In this document: one piece after another, positions 17,643 through 25,970 of the stretch
Numbering within the stretch: the stretch's first letter is position 1
How the letters are laid out: each line of letters opens with the position of its first letter
Program-made: the position numbers and the translations under genes
DNA from: Ruminococcus sp.
GTDB taxonomy: Bacteria > Bacillota > Clostridia > Oscillospirales > Acutalibacteraceae
DNA: 64,000 nucleotides
Assembly (NCBI GenBank): GCA_017404145.1
Contig: JAFRCW010000017.1
Span: forward strand, 35,693-99,692
Direction of reading: 5' to 3'
Notes under the pieces: generated by a model
Databases searched by the model: none
What the model saw: only the letters and a program-made list of their open reading frames with translations
Told to the model about the DNA's origin: nothing

Positions 17643-19346
17643 ATGCTGAAAGGAATAGGCGCTTCCGAGGGCTACGGCATCGGTAAAATCCTGATTATCG
17701 AAGAAAAGAAACTCGAATATACGCCCCACGCCGTGAACGACGTCGACGCTGAGATAGGGCGTTTTAAGGACGCTGTGGATTCCTTTATCGAAGAGACCAA
17801 GAAACAGGCGGCCGCTCTTCGTATATCTGCCGGAGAAAAAGAAGCCGGCATCATGGAGGGTCATATCCAGATCATGAACGACCCCGCGATGGGCATGGAG
17901 ATCGAGAACCTGATCAGAGCGGGCACCTGCGCCGAGGCTTCGGTGGAGCAGATGCTGGATATGTTTATCAACATCTTCTCGATGACCGACGATGATCTGA
18001 CCCGCCAGCGCGCCTCCGATCTGAAAGATATCAAGCGTGCGCTGCTGTCCATCCTGCTCGGCATCAGCGAGGTCAAGATTTCCGACGCGCCCGCCGGTAC
18101 CGTACTGGTGGCGAAGGAGGTCACTCCCTCGATGACCGCCGGTATCAACAAGGATAATATTGTCGGTATCATCACCGAGACCGGCTCCCAGACCTCCCAC
18201 TCCGCGATCTTGGCGAGAGCGATGGAGATCCCCGCCGTACTGTCCGTACCGAACGCGCTGTCCCAGCTCAGCTCCGGCGAGCAGGTCATCGTAGACGGCA
18301 CCAACGGCGACGTGATCACCGCTCCCGGTCCGGATGAGGTCGCTGAATATACCGCCCGCAGAGACGCGTTCCTCAGAGAGAAGCGCGAGCTCGAGCTGTT
18401 CCGCGGCAGACGCACGCTCTCCGCTTCGGGCGAAGAATATGAGCTGTGCTGTAATATCGGTTCTCCCAAAGACGCCGGCAAGGCGATGGAAGCCGACGGC
18501 GAAGGCGTGGGACTGTTCAGGACCGAGTTCCTCTTTATGGACCGCACCGCGCTGCCGACCGAGGACGAGCAGTTTGAGGCGTATAAAGCCGCTGCCGTGA
18601 TCCTCAAGGGCAAGCCCCTCATCATCCGTACGCTCGATATCGGCGGCGATAAGGAGATCCCGTATCTGGGTCTGGAAAAAGAAGAGAATCCGTTCATGGG
18701 ATTCCGAGCGATCCGCTACTGCCTGAAGAACCGCGATATGTTCAAGTCGCAGATCAAAGCGATCCTCAGAGCTTCGGCGTTCGGCGATGTACGCATTATG
18801 TTCCCTCTGATCACGGCTGTTGATGAACTCAGAGAGGGCAAGGCGCTGGTAGAAGAAGCGAAGGATTATCTCCGCGCTTCCGGCATTGCTTTCAACGAGA
18901 ACATCCCTGTCGGTGTGATGACCGAGACCGCGGCGTCCGGCGTGATCGCCGATCTGCTGGCGAAGGAGGCGGACTTCTTCTCCATCGGCACCAACGACCT
19001 GACCGGCTACACGATGGCGTGCGACAGAGGCAACTCCGATGTTTCTTATCTCTACTCTCCGTTCCAGCCCTCCGTGCTGAGAATGATACGAGCTATCATC
19101 GAGAACGGCAGAAAAGAGAATATCCCTGTCGGTATGTGCGGCGAGGCGGCGGCAAATCCGATGATGATCCCGCTGTTGATGAGCTTCGGTCTGACCGAGT
19201 TCTCGGTATCTTCCGTATCTGTCCTCAAGGTGAGAAAGAACATTTCGAAGTGGACAAAGGCGGAAGCAGACGCGGTCACGGAAAAGGTGATGGCGATGAC
19301 CACCGAGAAGGAAGTTGTCGACTATCTTTCGTCCGTTATCGGATAA
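17643..19346 (+). CDS. ptsI: PTS enzyme I (phosphoenolpyruvate-protein phosphotransferase)
   Basis: A 567-residue enzyme that moves phosphate from phosphoenolpyruvate to HPr. I start it at 17643, which follows AAGAGGTG at a good distance; the upstream in-frame extension has none. The active-site His186 lies in GSQTSHSAILAR. The C-terminal PEP barrel has GLFRTEFLFMDR and FSIGTNDLTGYTMACDRG. A general PTS gene pair inside a sugar-specific operon suggests that fructose is a major PTS sugar of this organism. A terminator follows. Confidence 0.95.
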   Translation: MLKGIGASEGYGIGKILIIEEKKLEYTPHAVNDVDAEIGRFKDAVDSFIEETKKQAAALRISAGEKEAGIMEGHIQIMNDPAMGMEIENLIRAGTCAEASVEQMLDMFINIFSMTDDDLTRQRASDLKDIKRALLSILLGISEVKISDAPAGTVLVAKEVTPSMTAGINKDNIVGIITETGSQTSHSAILARAMEIPAVLSVPNALSQLSSGEQVIVDGTNGDVITAPGPDEVAEYTARRDAFLREKRELELFRGRRTLSASGEEYELCCNIGSPKDAGKAMEADGEGVGLFRTEFLFMDRTALPTEDEQFEAYKAAAVILKGKPLIIRTLDIGGDKEIPYLGLEKEENPFMGFRAIRYCLKNRDMFKSQIKAILRASAFGDVRIMFPLITAVDELREGKALVEEAKDYLRASGIAFNENIPVGVMTETAASGVIADLLAKEADFFSIGTNDLTGYTMACDRGNSDVSYLYSPFQPSVLRMIRAIIENGRKENIPVGMCGEAAANPMMIPLLMSFGLTEFSVSSVSVLKVRKNISKWTKAEADAVTEKVMAMTTEKEVVDYLSSVIG

Positions 19347-19360
19347 ATTGTATGTTGAAA

Positions 19361-19388
19361 AGGGCGTTCTGCGGAACGCTCTTTTTTT
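19361..19388 (+). terminator. Terminator of the fructose PTS operon
   Basis: AGGGCGTTC (19361-19369), a four-base loop and GAACGCTCT (19374-19382), followed by TTTTTT. Confidence 0.8.
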
Positions 19389-19415
19389 GATAAACGGCAG
19401 GACGATGATTTAACA

Positions 19416-19612
19416 CCGTAGGGCACGTTGCCCACAACGTGCCGTAACGTTGATATTATCGCGGCATATAAAAAAGGTCACTCCCGTTGGTCAAACAATT
19501 GTTTTTTCGGAACGATGTGGGCATCGTTCCCTACATCCCTATGCAACGCCCTACATTCGGGTGCGGGCAGCGCCCGCCATTAATTCCTAATTTCTCATTC
19601 CTCATTCCTCAT
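19416..19612. repeat. GTAGGG-type repeat cluster
   Basis: Two hairpins, GGCACGTTG / CAACGTGCC (19422-19443) and GGAACGATG / CATCGTTCC (19509-19530), flank an AT-rich centre and face each other with GTAGGG/CCCTAC ends. A GC hairpin (GCGGGCAGCGCCCGC, near 19564) and the CTCATTCCTCATT word follow. It is related to copies at 4.27 and 61.5 kb. There is no gene here. Confidence 0.65.
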
Positions 19613-19667
19613 TGTTATGTTGCATCCGGTACCGTTTTATTGTATGATAAAGAAAAGAGGTGATTGG

Positions 19668-20492
19668 ATGATTATTGATACCCATGTCCATATCGGAAAA
19701 ATGATCAATTTTGATCTGAAAGAGGAGGATGTGCTGTACTCGATGGAGCGGTACGGTATCGACTTCTCTCTGGTGTCCGATATTGAAGGCGCGGAGTGTG
19801 ATCACAAGGGCAGGAAGATTCCGCGGATCCTGCGCAAAAAGCAGAATGAGATATTGAAAAAGACCATCCGCTTCGCCCGCGAACACCCTGACAAGATCGG
19901 CGCTGCGCCGTGGGTCAAGCCTCTTTTTGAACAGCCGGATGATGAGTTCGTCCGTCTGATCCAAGAAAACCGCGATGTGATCTATGGGATGAAGCTGCAT
20001 CCGTTCCACTCCAAGGTCGCGCCCGACGACGAACGGCTGAAGGCATATTATAAGATCGCCGCAGAATATGCTCTCCCTGTGGTTTCTCACACCGGCGGCA
20101 GAGAAGAGGCGATGAGTATTCACCTCTACAACGCTGCAAAACAGCACCCCGAGCTGAATTTTGTGATGGTACATATGGATCTCGGCACGGACAATCAGCA
20201 GGCGATCGAGCTGCTCGGCAAGCTGCCGAATCTTTACGGCGACACTACTTGGGTGCCGGTGAAGTCAACCGTGCAGGCAATTGAAAAATGGGGCAGTGAG
20301 AAGATCCTCTTCGGCTCCGATAATCCGATCGACGGCAAAGACACCTATCTGCATAACCGCACCGGCGACCGTTCGCTGTATCAGGAATACTTTCACGAGT
20401 TTCGTGAGTTGGTGAGCGGGGAAGATTATGATAATGTGATGTATAAAAACGCAGAGAGGCTGTTCGGCATCCGTATCGGAGGAAAACCATGA
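19668..20492 (+). CDS. Amidohydrolase-2 family metal-dependent hydrolase
   Basis: A 274-residue TIM-barrel hydrolase or decarboxylase of the amidohydrolase-2 group. Metal-site motifs are DTHVHIG (4-10), MKLHPF (about 105-110), VVSHTGG, VMVHMDLG and the late FGSDNP aspartate. The start at 19668 follows AAGAGGTGATTGG. The substrate cannot be told from the sequence; relatives act on cyclic amides, lactones or aromatic acids. It overlaps the next gene by four bases (ATGA). Confidence 0.8.
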   Translation: MIIDTHVHIGKMINFDLKEEDVLYSMERYGIDFSLVSDIEGAECDHKGRKIPRILRKKQNEILKKTIRFAREHPDKIGAAPWVKPLFEQPDDEFVRLIQENRDVIYGMKLHPFHSKVAPDDERLKAYYKIAAEYALPVVSHTGGREEAMSIHLYNAAKQHPELNFVMVHMDLGTDNQQAIELLGKLPNLYGDTTWVPVKSTVQAIEKWGSEKILFGSDNPIDGKDTYLHNRTGDRSLYQEYFHEFRELVSGEDYDNVMYKNAERLFGIRIGGKP

Positions 20493-21250
20493 ATTATCTA
20501 TGGAAAAAAGCGATTTCGATTTTATTGATTCTGACACTGGGAGGCGTTATGATGTTCGGTTTATCAGGCTGCGGAGGAACAAAATACAAGGTGGATTACT
20601 GCGGACAGAAGGACTGTTATTCCAACGCGAAGGACAGCTACCGCGCGGGTCAGACGGTTACGCTCTATTATGAGCTGATCGCGACCGATACCGACTACAG
20701 CTTCTATCTTGACGGCAAGAGCATTAAATTCAACTACAACGAGAAAAAAGGCTATGAGATTATGTTTGTGATGCCGCAGCACGACGTTACGCTCGAGTGC
20801 AGGATGGAAAATTCGATGGTGTATCACCCCGATCCGGAGGATCCGGACGACCGGGTGATGCTGGTCGACTACTACACGGCGGTCGTCGGCACTGACGGCT
20901 GCGATCACTACACCGAGAAGGTGCTGTATGAATATTCCGACGAGCAGGCGGAGCTTACGGTCTATTCAAAGTATGACGGTGAGGACGAGACCTCAGAGAG
21001 CTATCTGGTGCCGTATGAGGCGGTGGAGAAGTGCTATGAGATCATTCGCGACAATAAGCTGGGCGAGTGGAACGACAAGTACGATACCCCTATAGACGGC
21101 GCTGTGACGGCGGTAAGGTATCGGGAGGACGACGGATCTTATATCCGTGTCTCCACCGACGCGATGCCCGACGGCGGCGAGGGAATTATGGATTCTATCG
21201 GCGGCGTGATGAATGGATATCTCAAGGATGAGTATAAGATTGAGGAATGA
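20489..21250 (+). CDS. Lipoprotein of unknown function
   Basis: A 253-residue lipoprotein. Signal residues 1-27 lead to the lipobox LSGC with Cys28. An acidic, Tyr-rich ectodomain follows. One segment (TVTLYYELIATDTDYSFYLD to IMFVMPQHDVTLECRM) resembles a small beta-sandwich repeat with the MPxHDVTL ending seen in bacterial-repeat-type surface domains. Translation is coupled to the upstream hydrolase by ATGA. No known catalytic motif. Confidence 0.7.
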   Translation: MNYLWKKAISILLILTLGGVMMFGLSGCGGTKYKVDYCGQKDCYSNAKDSYRAGQTVTLYYELIATDTDYSFYLDGKSIKFNYNEKKGYEIMFVMPQHDVTLECRMENSMVYHPDPEDPDDRVMLVDYYTAVVGTDGCDHYTEKVLYEYSDEQAELTVYSKYDGEDETSESYLVPYEAVEKCYEIIRDNKLGEWNDKYDTPIDGAVTAVRYREDDGSYIRVSTDAMPDGGEGIMDSIGGVMNGYLKDEYKIEE

Positions 21251-21268
21251 TAAATCATTCAATTCATA

Positions 21269-21310
21269 ATGCATAATTAATGATTACAGATGCATAATTA
21301 ATGATTACAG
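21269..21310. repeat. Tandem 21-bp direct repeat
   Basis: The 21-base AT-rich unit starting ATGCATAATTAATGATTACA occurs twice end to end at 21269-21289 and 21290-21310, directly after the lipoprotein gene. It resembles the terminal words of decayed MITEs elsewhere in the window. Confidence 0.8.
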
Positions 21311-21389
21311 GAAACAGTCTTGACCGTTTTGTTTCGCGGCTCCCTTCACGCGAGGGAGCTGTTCTTTTGTTTACGGTGAGAGAAAAATT

Positions 21390-21418
21390 TGAAACCAAAC
21401 GCGTCGCTGAAGTGTGTA
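21390..21418 (+). promoter_or_regulatory. Candidate ECF-sigma autoregulated promoter
   Basis: TGAAACC (21390-21396) resembles the AAC-containing -35 box of ECF promoters and is followed, after about 16-18 bases, by GTGTATA. It lies 44 bases before the sigma gene, where an autoregulated promoter is expected. Confidence 0.4.
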
Positions 21419-21439
21419 TAAAGTGAAAGGGGGCGGACA

Positions 21440-21925
21440 ATGAAGCAAAAGCTGTATGCGGGACTGAGCTTTGATCAGGTTGTGCAGAAGTATGCGAAAA
21501 ACGTCCTGTCCTCCTGTCTGATGCGCACCGGCAGTTCACCCGACGCGGACGACTGCTTCCAGAATGTGTTTCTCAAGCTCTACACGGTTGCCCCCTCTTT
21601 CAGAGACGAGGAACACCTCAAAGCGTGGCTGCTCAGAGTCGCCATCAACGAGTGCAAAAACTATCTCCGCGATAACCGCCGTCATCTGACGCTCGACGCG
21701 GTAAGGGAGAGCCCCCTTCCCTCCACCGACGACGAGAGAGATATCTCGTGGGCGCTGATGCGGCTGGAGCCGAAGTACCGAGAGGCGCTGTATCTCTACT
21801 ACATAGAACGATATAAGGTTGCCGAGATCGCCTCGATCCTCGGATACAATCCGAACACGGTCAAGACGCTGCTCAGCCGCGGCAGACAAAAACTCAAAAA
21901 AATCTATGGGGGTGAGAGCAAATGA
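21440..21925 (+). CDS. ECF-type RNA polymerase sigma factor
   Basis: A 161-residue group 4 sigma factor. Region 2 (about 15-80) includes SSPDADDCFQNVFLKLY and AWLLRVAINECKNYLRD. Region 4 (about 105-155) has LEPKYREALYLYYIERYKVA and the recognition helix NPNTVKTLLSRGRQKLKK. There is no C-terminal extension. The stop overlaps the start of the next gene, a single-pass membrane protein that is the likely anti-sigma partner. The likely target includes its own operon. Confidence 0.93.
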   Translation: MKQKLYAGLSFDQVVQKYAKNVLSSCLMRTGSSPDADDCFQNVFLKLYTVAPSFRDEEHLKAWLLRVAINECKNYLRDNRRHLTLDAVRESPLPSTDDERDISWALMRLEPKYREALYLYYIERYKVAEIASILGYNPNTVKTLLSRGRQKLKKIYGGESK

Positions 21926-22776
21926 AAAAAGTCAACTTTAACACTTTTCAAAACCTGACCGTCAGCGATGAGCTGATGAACAAAGCGCTCTCGATCCCTG
22001 AAACTGTTGAGAAGAAAGCGCCCGTCTCTTATGTTAGCCGCACACGCGGCTTGATGACAGCGGCAGGTTTCGTGTTAGTTTTTGCGCTGAGTATTTTCTT
22101 ATTTTTCTATTTTGGAAATAAGAATGTTGTTTCCGTCGCGCCGCCGACTGCTCAAAAGGCTACCGTCAGTACAGCGGCAAGCGAAAGCCCGACCGCTCCC
22201 GCGACAAAGAGCAGCGAGCCTGCCGGGGAACAAAGCGAAAAGCCCTCTCAGCCGCCGACGCAGGTCGAGACGCAGATGTCGACCGACAGCGAGGGGAATA
22301 TCGTCATCATTACGGTGATCACCGAGATCACCCCGGGAGAGCAGGAACCTACCGAAGGAAAAAGCGCTGCACCGGGCAAGGGGGAGACGGCGACAGAAAG
22401 CTCAAAACCGACAGAATCCGCAACGGAGCATCAGGATGAAACCAAACCGCCGGAGCCGACAGAAGAGTCTCATACTCAGCCGGCGACAGAATCTTCCGAA
22501 CCCCCTTGGGTAGCGCCCACATGGCATCCGATAACAGCGCCGATCTCCGATGAGATCCGCACCGGCGAGCAATATGTATATTGCAGGATCTATGAACAGA
22601 ACGGACATCTGCTCGGCGGCGAGGATTTGTTTGACGACTTTCATAAAGTCAAGGTCGATCCGAATAATAATTCAGTGGAGTATAATCGTTATACTCTCAG
22701 CAAAGGCGCCTACCATTATTATTTCTATACCGAGGACGGAACAGATTTTTATGACAACTGGATATTCATTTACTGA
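21922..22776 (+). CDS. Single-pass membrane protein, probable anti-sigma partner
   Basis: A 284-residue protein with a short cytoplasmic part (1-42), one membrane segment (about 45-65), a long Ser/Thr/Pro/Glu-rich stalk (about 75-205) and a small C-terminal extracellular domain (about 210-284, including EQYVYCRIYEQNGHLL). The cytoplasmic part is too short for a classic zinc anti-sigma domain, so the anti-sigma role rests on topology and translational coupling (ATGA) to the sigma gene. The outer domain could sense a ligand or the wall. Confidence 0.65.
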   Translation: MKKVNFNTFQNLTVSDELMNKALSIPETVEKKAPVSYVSRTRGLMTAAGFVLVFALSIFLFFYFGNKNVVSVAPPTAQKATVSTAASESPTAPATKSSEPAGEQSEKPSQPPTQVETQMSTDSEGNIVIITVITEITPGEQEPTEGKSAAPGKGETATESSKPTESATEHQDETKPPEPTEESHTQPATESSEPPWVAPTWHPITAPISDEIRTGEQYVYCRIYEQNGHLLGGEDLFDDFHKVKVDPNNNSVEYNRYTLSKGAYHYYFYTEDGTDFYDNWIFIY

Positions 22777-22791
22777 AAAGGAGGAATCAAG

Positions 22792-23511
22792 ATGAAAAGA
22801 TTGTTTGCGATACTGATCGCTGCCGCGATGGTTTTCTCTGTATGTTCTGTTTCCGCATCGGCGGATTCCGATGTGACAGAGAGCGACCCTGTGCCGGATA
22901 AAGCGTACAGAGAACAAAGATTTGTCGAGATGCTGAATGAAGCGGGTTATCCGATGAATCCTTGGGAAGTTGACGAACAGTGGTATATTTATCACGAACT
23001 ATACACAACAGAGGATGCGGGCGCTATTCTCGTAAGAGGGATGTATTTCGGACTGTCCCCCGCTTTTTGTTACGGCGTATTTGACGATATGATCCTGCTA
23101 AGCAACAACTACTATGCTCCTTCTCCTTTAGGCTACTTTGTATACGATACGCAAACGGATTCTTTCCATGCTCTCGAAGCCATATGGGCTGAAAGCGATC
23201 CGGTATTCAAAGAGGAGATAAGGGATTACCTCTTATCAAAGGGAATCACCCATCTCATCGGCGATTGTGACAGCGATAACGCTATTACGGTGATGGACGC
23301 AACATATATCCAAAAAGCGATGGCGAGTCTCTCTGCGTTTGGTACGGATGATGAAATTCCGGAGTACGGAATCCCTGTGTACGGCGTGAAGCAAAAGTAT
23401 GTCTCCGATTTTGACCGCGACGGAATGCGAACGGTCCTTGACGCGACACGGATCCAGAAATACAAGGCGAATCTGATCGACCTTGACGGAAACCCGATTC
23501 CAAATGAATAA
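22792..23511 (+). CDS. Secreted dockerin-containing protein
   Basis: A 239-residue exported protein. The signal peptide is 1-24 (SVSASA). A novel N-terminal domain (about 25-150) is followed by a type I dockerin (about 154-230) with loops DCDSDNAITVMDATYIQK and DFDRDGMRTVLDATRIQK, separated by a longer than usual linker. The N-terminal region resembles that of the dockerin protein at 45805-46461 in layout (short domain, VYDTQTDSF-like strand, then dockerin). It sits 15 bases after the membrane partner of the ECF sigma factor, so the three genes probably form one operon. Confidence 0.85.
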   Translation: MKRLFAILIAAAMVFSVCSVSASADSDVTESDPVPDKAYREQRFVEMLNEAGYPMNPWEVDEQWYIYHELYTTEDAGAILVRGMYFGLSPAFCYGVFDDMILLSNNYYAPSPLGYFVYDTQTDSFHALEAIWAESDPVFKEEIRDYLLSKGITHLIGDCDSDNAITVMDATYIQKAMASLSAFGTDDEIPEYGIPVYGVKQKYVSDFDRDGMRTVLDATRIQKYKANLIDLDGNPIPNE

Positions 23512-23528
23512 ACGATCATAAACGAAAA

Positions 23529-23557
23529 ACGTCCGGACGATGTGTCCGGACGTTTTC
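23529..23557. terminator. Bidirectional terminator between convergent operons
   Basis: ACGTCCGGAC (23529-23538) pairs with GTCCGGACGT (23544-23553), with AAAA and TTTTC flanks. It closes both the sigma-dockerin operon and the minus-strand kinase island. Confidence 0.85.
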
Positions 23558-23583
23558 TTATGGCAATATTTTATATTAAGATT

Positions 23584-25158
23584 TTAAAAGAGGAGTTTGA
23601 AGGTGGTGTTTCCGACAGAGATCTCATCCTGTGATCTGAGTCTGTTGCGTGAGAAGATCTTCATGCCCTCCAGATAGGTGTTCTGTACCGCCGCGATGTT
23701 CTCGATATAGATGACGCTGCCGTCCTTAAAGATCCTTGTGTTGCGCTCGGCGACCGACGGATCTTTGATGATGATATCGCAGTCCGCGCCGGAGCCGATG
23801 ATAATTTCATCGACCAGCTTGATCTCTTTGGACGCAGAGGGGGAAGTGCCCTGTACCATCTGCATCTTCATCACGATCGCGGGACCTTCCGGTTTCTTCT
23901 TGGAAGCAGCCTGAGGATTCTTGGGAGGCGTGCCGCCGTTCTTCTTTTTGAGGATGATCAGCGTGACGACAACCGCCGCCGCGATCACCAGAACGCCGCC
24001 CGCGCCGATAAGCACCCATAAGAGCCACGGGAACTTGTCAAAGGGGCTTTTCGCCTCGTCTTGGGTCGCTATCGTGAGGATCGCCTCGGTAGAATCCTGC
24101 GGATCAGCCGGCGAGACAGAGGGATCCGCCTCGTCGGGAGCGGAGGAGTCATCGGGAGCGTTCGTAGACAGCTCAATGATCGGAGCGTTGTTTTCCTCGG
24201 TACCGTCCGCGTCGGCGATATGCTCGAGGTTCGCGACGTTCTCTACCGTGAACAGTTCAAGACCGCTCGAGGGATTATCGGTAACCTGTACTCTCAGGTC
24301 GATATCCTCACGCGCGTATTCGTAGTTCCAGTCGAAGTCAAGCGAGAAGGTATAAAGAGAATCTATCATATTCGCCATTTTGCTGCCCGCGACAGCCGCC
24401 GCCTGCGTCGAGCCGCCCTCGTCGATATCCTCGTTGATACCCGTGCCCTTTTTGAGTGCGTTATAGGTATTTTCCTCCCAGTGACCTCCGAAGCACATGG
24501 TGTGCAGGATGATCTCGGGAGAGGTGGTGATGATCGACTCGGCTCTCTGCGCGCCGGAGAGGATCGAGCCCGCGGAGGCGTCTCCGAGGTCGGTCTTGCC
24601 GTCGGTGATGACAACCAGATTGATGACCTCGCTGTTGGTGCGGTTCTTCGTATGGATATACTCGACCGCGCTGACAACACTGCCGCAGATATCGGTGTAG
24701 TCCTCGGTATAGCTGATCTCGTTTTCTACCACATAGGAGACCTCGTCGGGGGTGGTCAGACCCTCGGCGATCAGATGGAACTCGCTGCCGAACGACGCTA
24801 CCGCGATGGTGGTCGGGAGCGCTTCCGTCCCCATCAGCGAGGAGACAAAGCTGTAGACGCTGGGGACGTACTGCTGAATCGAACCCGACGCGTCGATCAG
24901 CAGGACATAGTCGATAGAGGTTGCGGTCTCTGTGATCGGCTTCGGCGAATCGGCGTTTAATCCTGCGTCCGAGCTGGGTTTCAAGGTCAGCGTGGTCGGA
25001 TCGGTGCCGCCCACCGACTCAACATAGGCGTAAAGCGTTCCCGATGTATAATACGTCGAATCTACCTTCATCAGAGCGGTCTGAGCGGCGTTAGGAGAAA
25101 TGACCGCGAGAGAAACCAGCAGGATCAGAACCAGAACGGTTGAAAGAATCTTTTTCAT
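23584..25158 (-). CDS. Membrane protein with outer VWA domain and inner FHA domain
   Basis: A 524-residue protein. The signal peptide is 1-25. The VWA domain (about 80-275) has MIDAS motif DASGS at 89-93. An acidic Ser/Pro linker follows, then one membrane helix (about 375-398), a Lys-rich stop-transfer (LKKKN) and a cytoplasmic FHA domain (about 430-524; IIIGSGADCDIIIKDPSVAE). The topology puts the metal-ion adhesion domain outside and the phosphothreonine reader inside. The usual FHA Arg (GR) is replaced (IGSGADC), and the Ser-x-x-His pair reads SVAERN, so phosphopeptide binding may be weakened. It is the last gene of the island. Confidence 0.88.
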   Translation of the reverse strand: MKKILSTVLVLILLVSLAVISPNAAQTALMKVDSTYYTSGTLYAYVESVGGTDPTTLTLKPSSDAGLNADSPKPITETATSIDYVLLIDASGSIQQYVPSVYSFVSSLMGTEALPTTIAVASFGSEFHLIAEGLTTPDEVSYVVENEISYTEDYTDICGSVVSAVEYIHTKNRTNSEVINLVVITDGKTDLGDASAGSILSGAQRAESIITTSPEIILHTMCFGGHWEENTYNALKKGTGINEDIDEGGSTQAAAVAGSKMANMIDSLYTFSLDFDWNYEYAREDIDLRVQVTDNPSSGLELFTVENVANLEHIADADGTEENNAPIIELSTNAPDDSSAPDEADPSVSPADPQDSTEAILTIATQDEAKSPFDKFPWLLWVLIGAGGVLVIAAAVVVTLIILKKKNGGTPPKNPQAASKKKPEGPAIVMKMQMVQGTSPSASKEIKLVDEIIIGSGADCDIIIKDPSVAERNTRIFKDGSVIYIENIAAVQNTYLEGMKIFSRNRLRSQDEISVGNTTFKLLF

Positions 25159-25240
25159 AGCTATTCCTTTCGTGGGTATCAGGATGTGTCGGAAAACAAT
25201 AGGGCAATGCCGCGCCGCAGCGCGGCGATGCCATCTTCGT

Positions 25241-25963
25241 TTAGTTGATCATAACGGTGATCAGCGAGAGATTATCGTGACCGGGTTTGACGCGGTCGAT
25301 CGCGCGGTTGAGCAGAAGCTCTGCCCACGCCTGCGCGCTCTGTGATTTGAGCATATCAAAGAGCATTTCTTCATCACTGACATACTCCCACAGACCGTCG
25401 GAGCAGAGGAGAAACGCGTCTCCCGCCTCCAGCGACTGCGCGCGGTCGGTATCGATGATCGGACAGCTTCTGCCGCCGAGCGTTCTTAAGAGCGAGCTTT
25501 GGTCCTCGTCGGATCCGATCTGCTCTTTGGTAATTTCTCCCGCTTTGTACTTTTTATACGCGACGGAATGATCCTCTGTGACGGTCTCGAGCCTGTCCTT
25601 CTTGAAGTAGTACAGTCTGGAGTCGCCGACATGCGCCCAGCAGGCGCCGGAAAGACGCACCGACAAAACCACCGCGGTGGTTTTCATATTGCACGCCTTT
25701 TTGCTCTGGATCACGTTAAGGTTCTCGTTGGCGCGGCTGATGCCGGCGCGGATCCATTCCTCCATATCGGTGTCGGGAGAGGGCTCCGCCGCCTTTAAGA
25801 AGGTGTAGGCGACGCCTTTGGAGGCAAGCTCACCGTGCTGGTGACCGCCCAGTCCGTCCGCGAGTATAAAGAGGATTCCGTCGGAAAAATCTTTTTTAAA
25901 GACAAAGTCTTCGTTGTATTCCCGTCCGCCGGGATTGGTATAGATAAAGCTATCTATATTCAT
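25241..25963 (-). CDS. PP2C-type protein phosphatase (first of two)
   Basis: A 240-residue Ser/Thr phosphatase of the PPM/PP2C family. Metal-binding motifs are REYNEDF (14-20), ADGLGGHQHGE (35-45), HVGDSRLYY, CSDGLWEYV and GHDNLSLI at the end. It is soluble and cytoplasmic and should remove phosphates placed by the neighbouring kinases. Spacers are 7 bases from the protease-FHA gene and 82 bases to the VWA gene. Confidence 0.93.
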   Translation of the reverse strand: MNIDSFIYTNPGGREYNEDFVFKKDFSDGILFILADGLGGHQHGELASKGVAYTFLKAAEPSPDTDMEEWIRAGISRANENLNVIQSKKACNMKTTAVVLSVRLSGACWAHVGDSRLYYFKKDRLETVTEDHSVAYKKYKAGEITKEQIGSDEDQSSLLRTLGGRSCPIIDTDRAQSLEAGDAFLLCSDGLWEYVSDEEMLFDMLKSQSAQAWAELLLNRAIDRVKPGHDNLSLITVMIN

Positions 25964-25970
25964 AGGCTTA

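Noticed and set aside
24061..24960. Plus-strand ORF of 299 codons inside the VWA-FHA gene
   Set aside because: Antisense shadow; the minus-strand product has signal peptide, VWA and FHA features.
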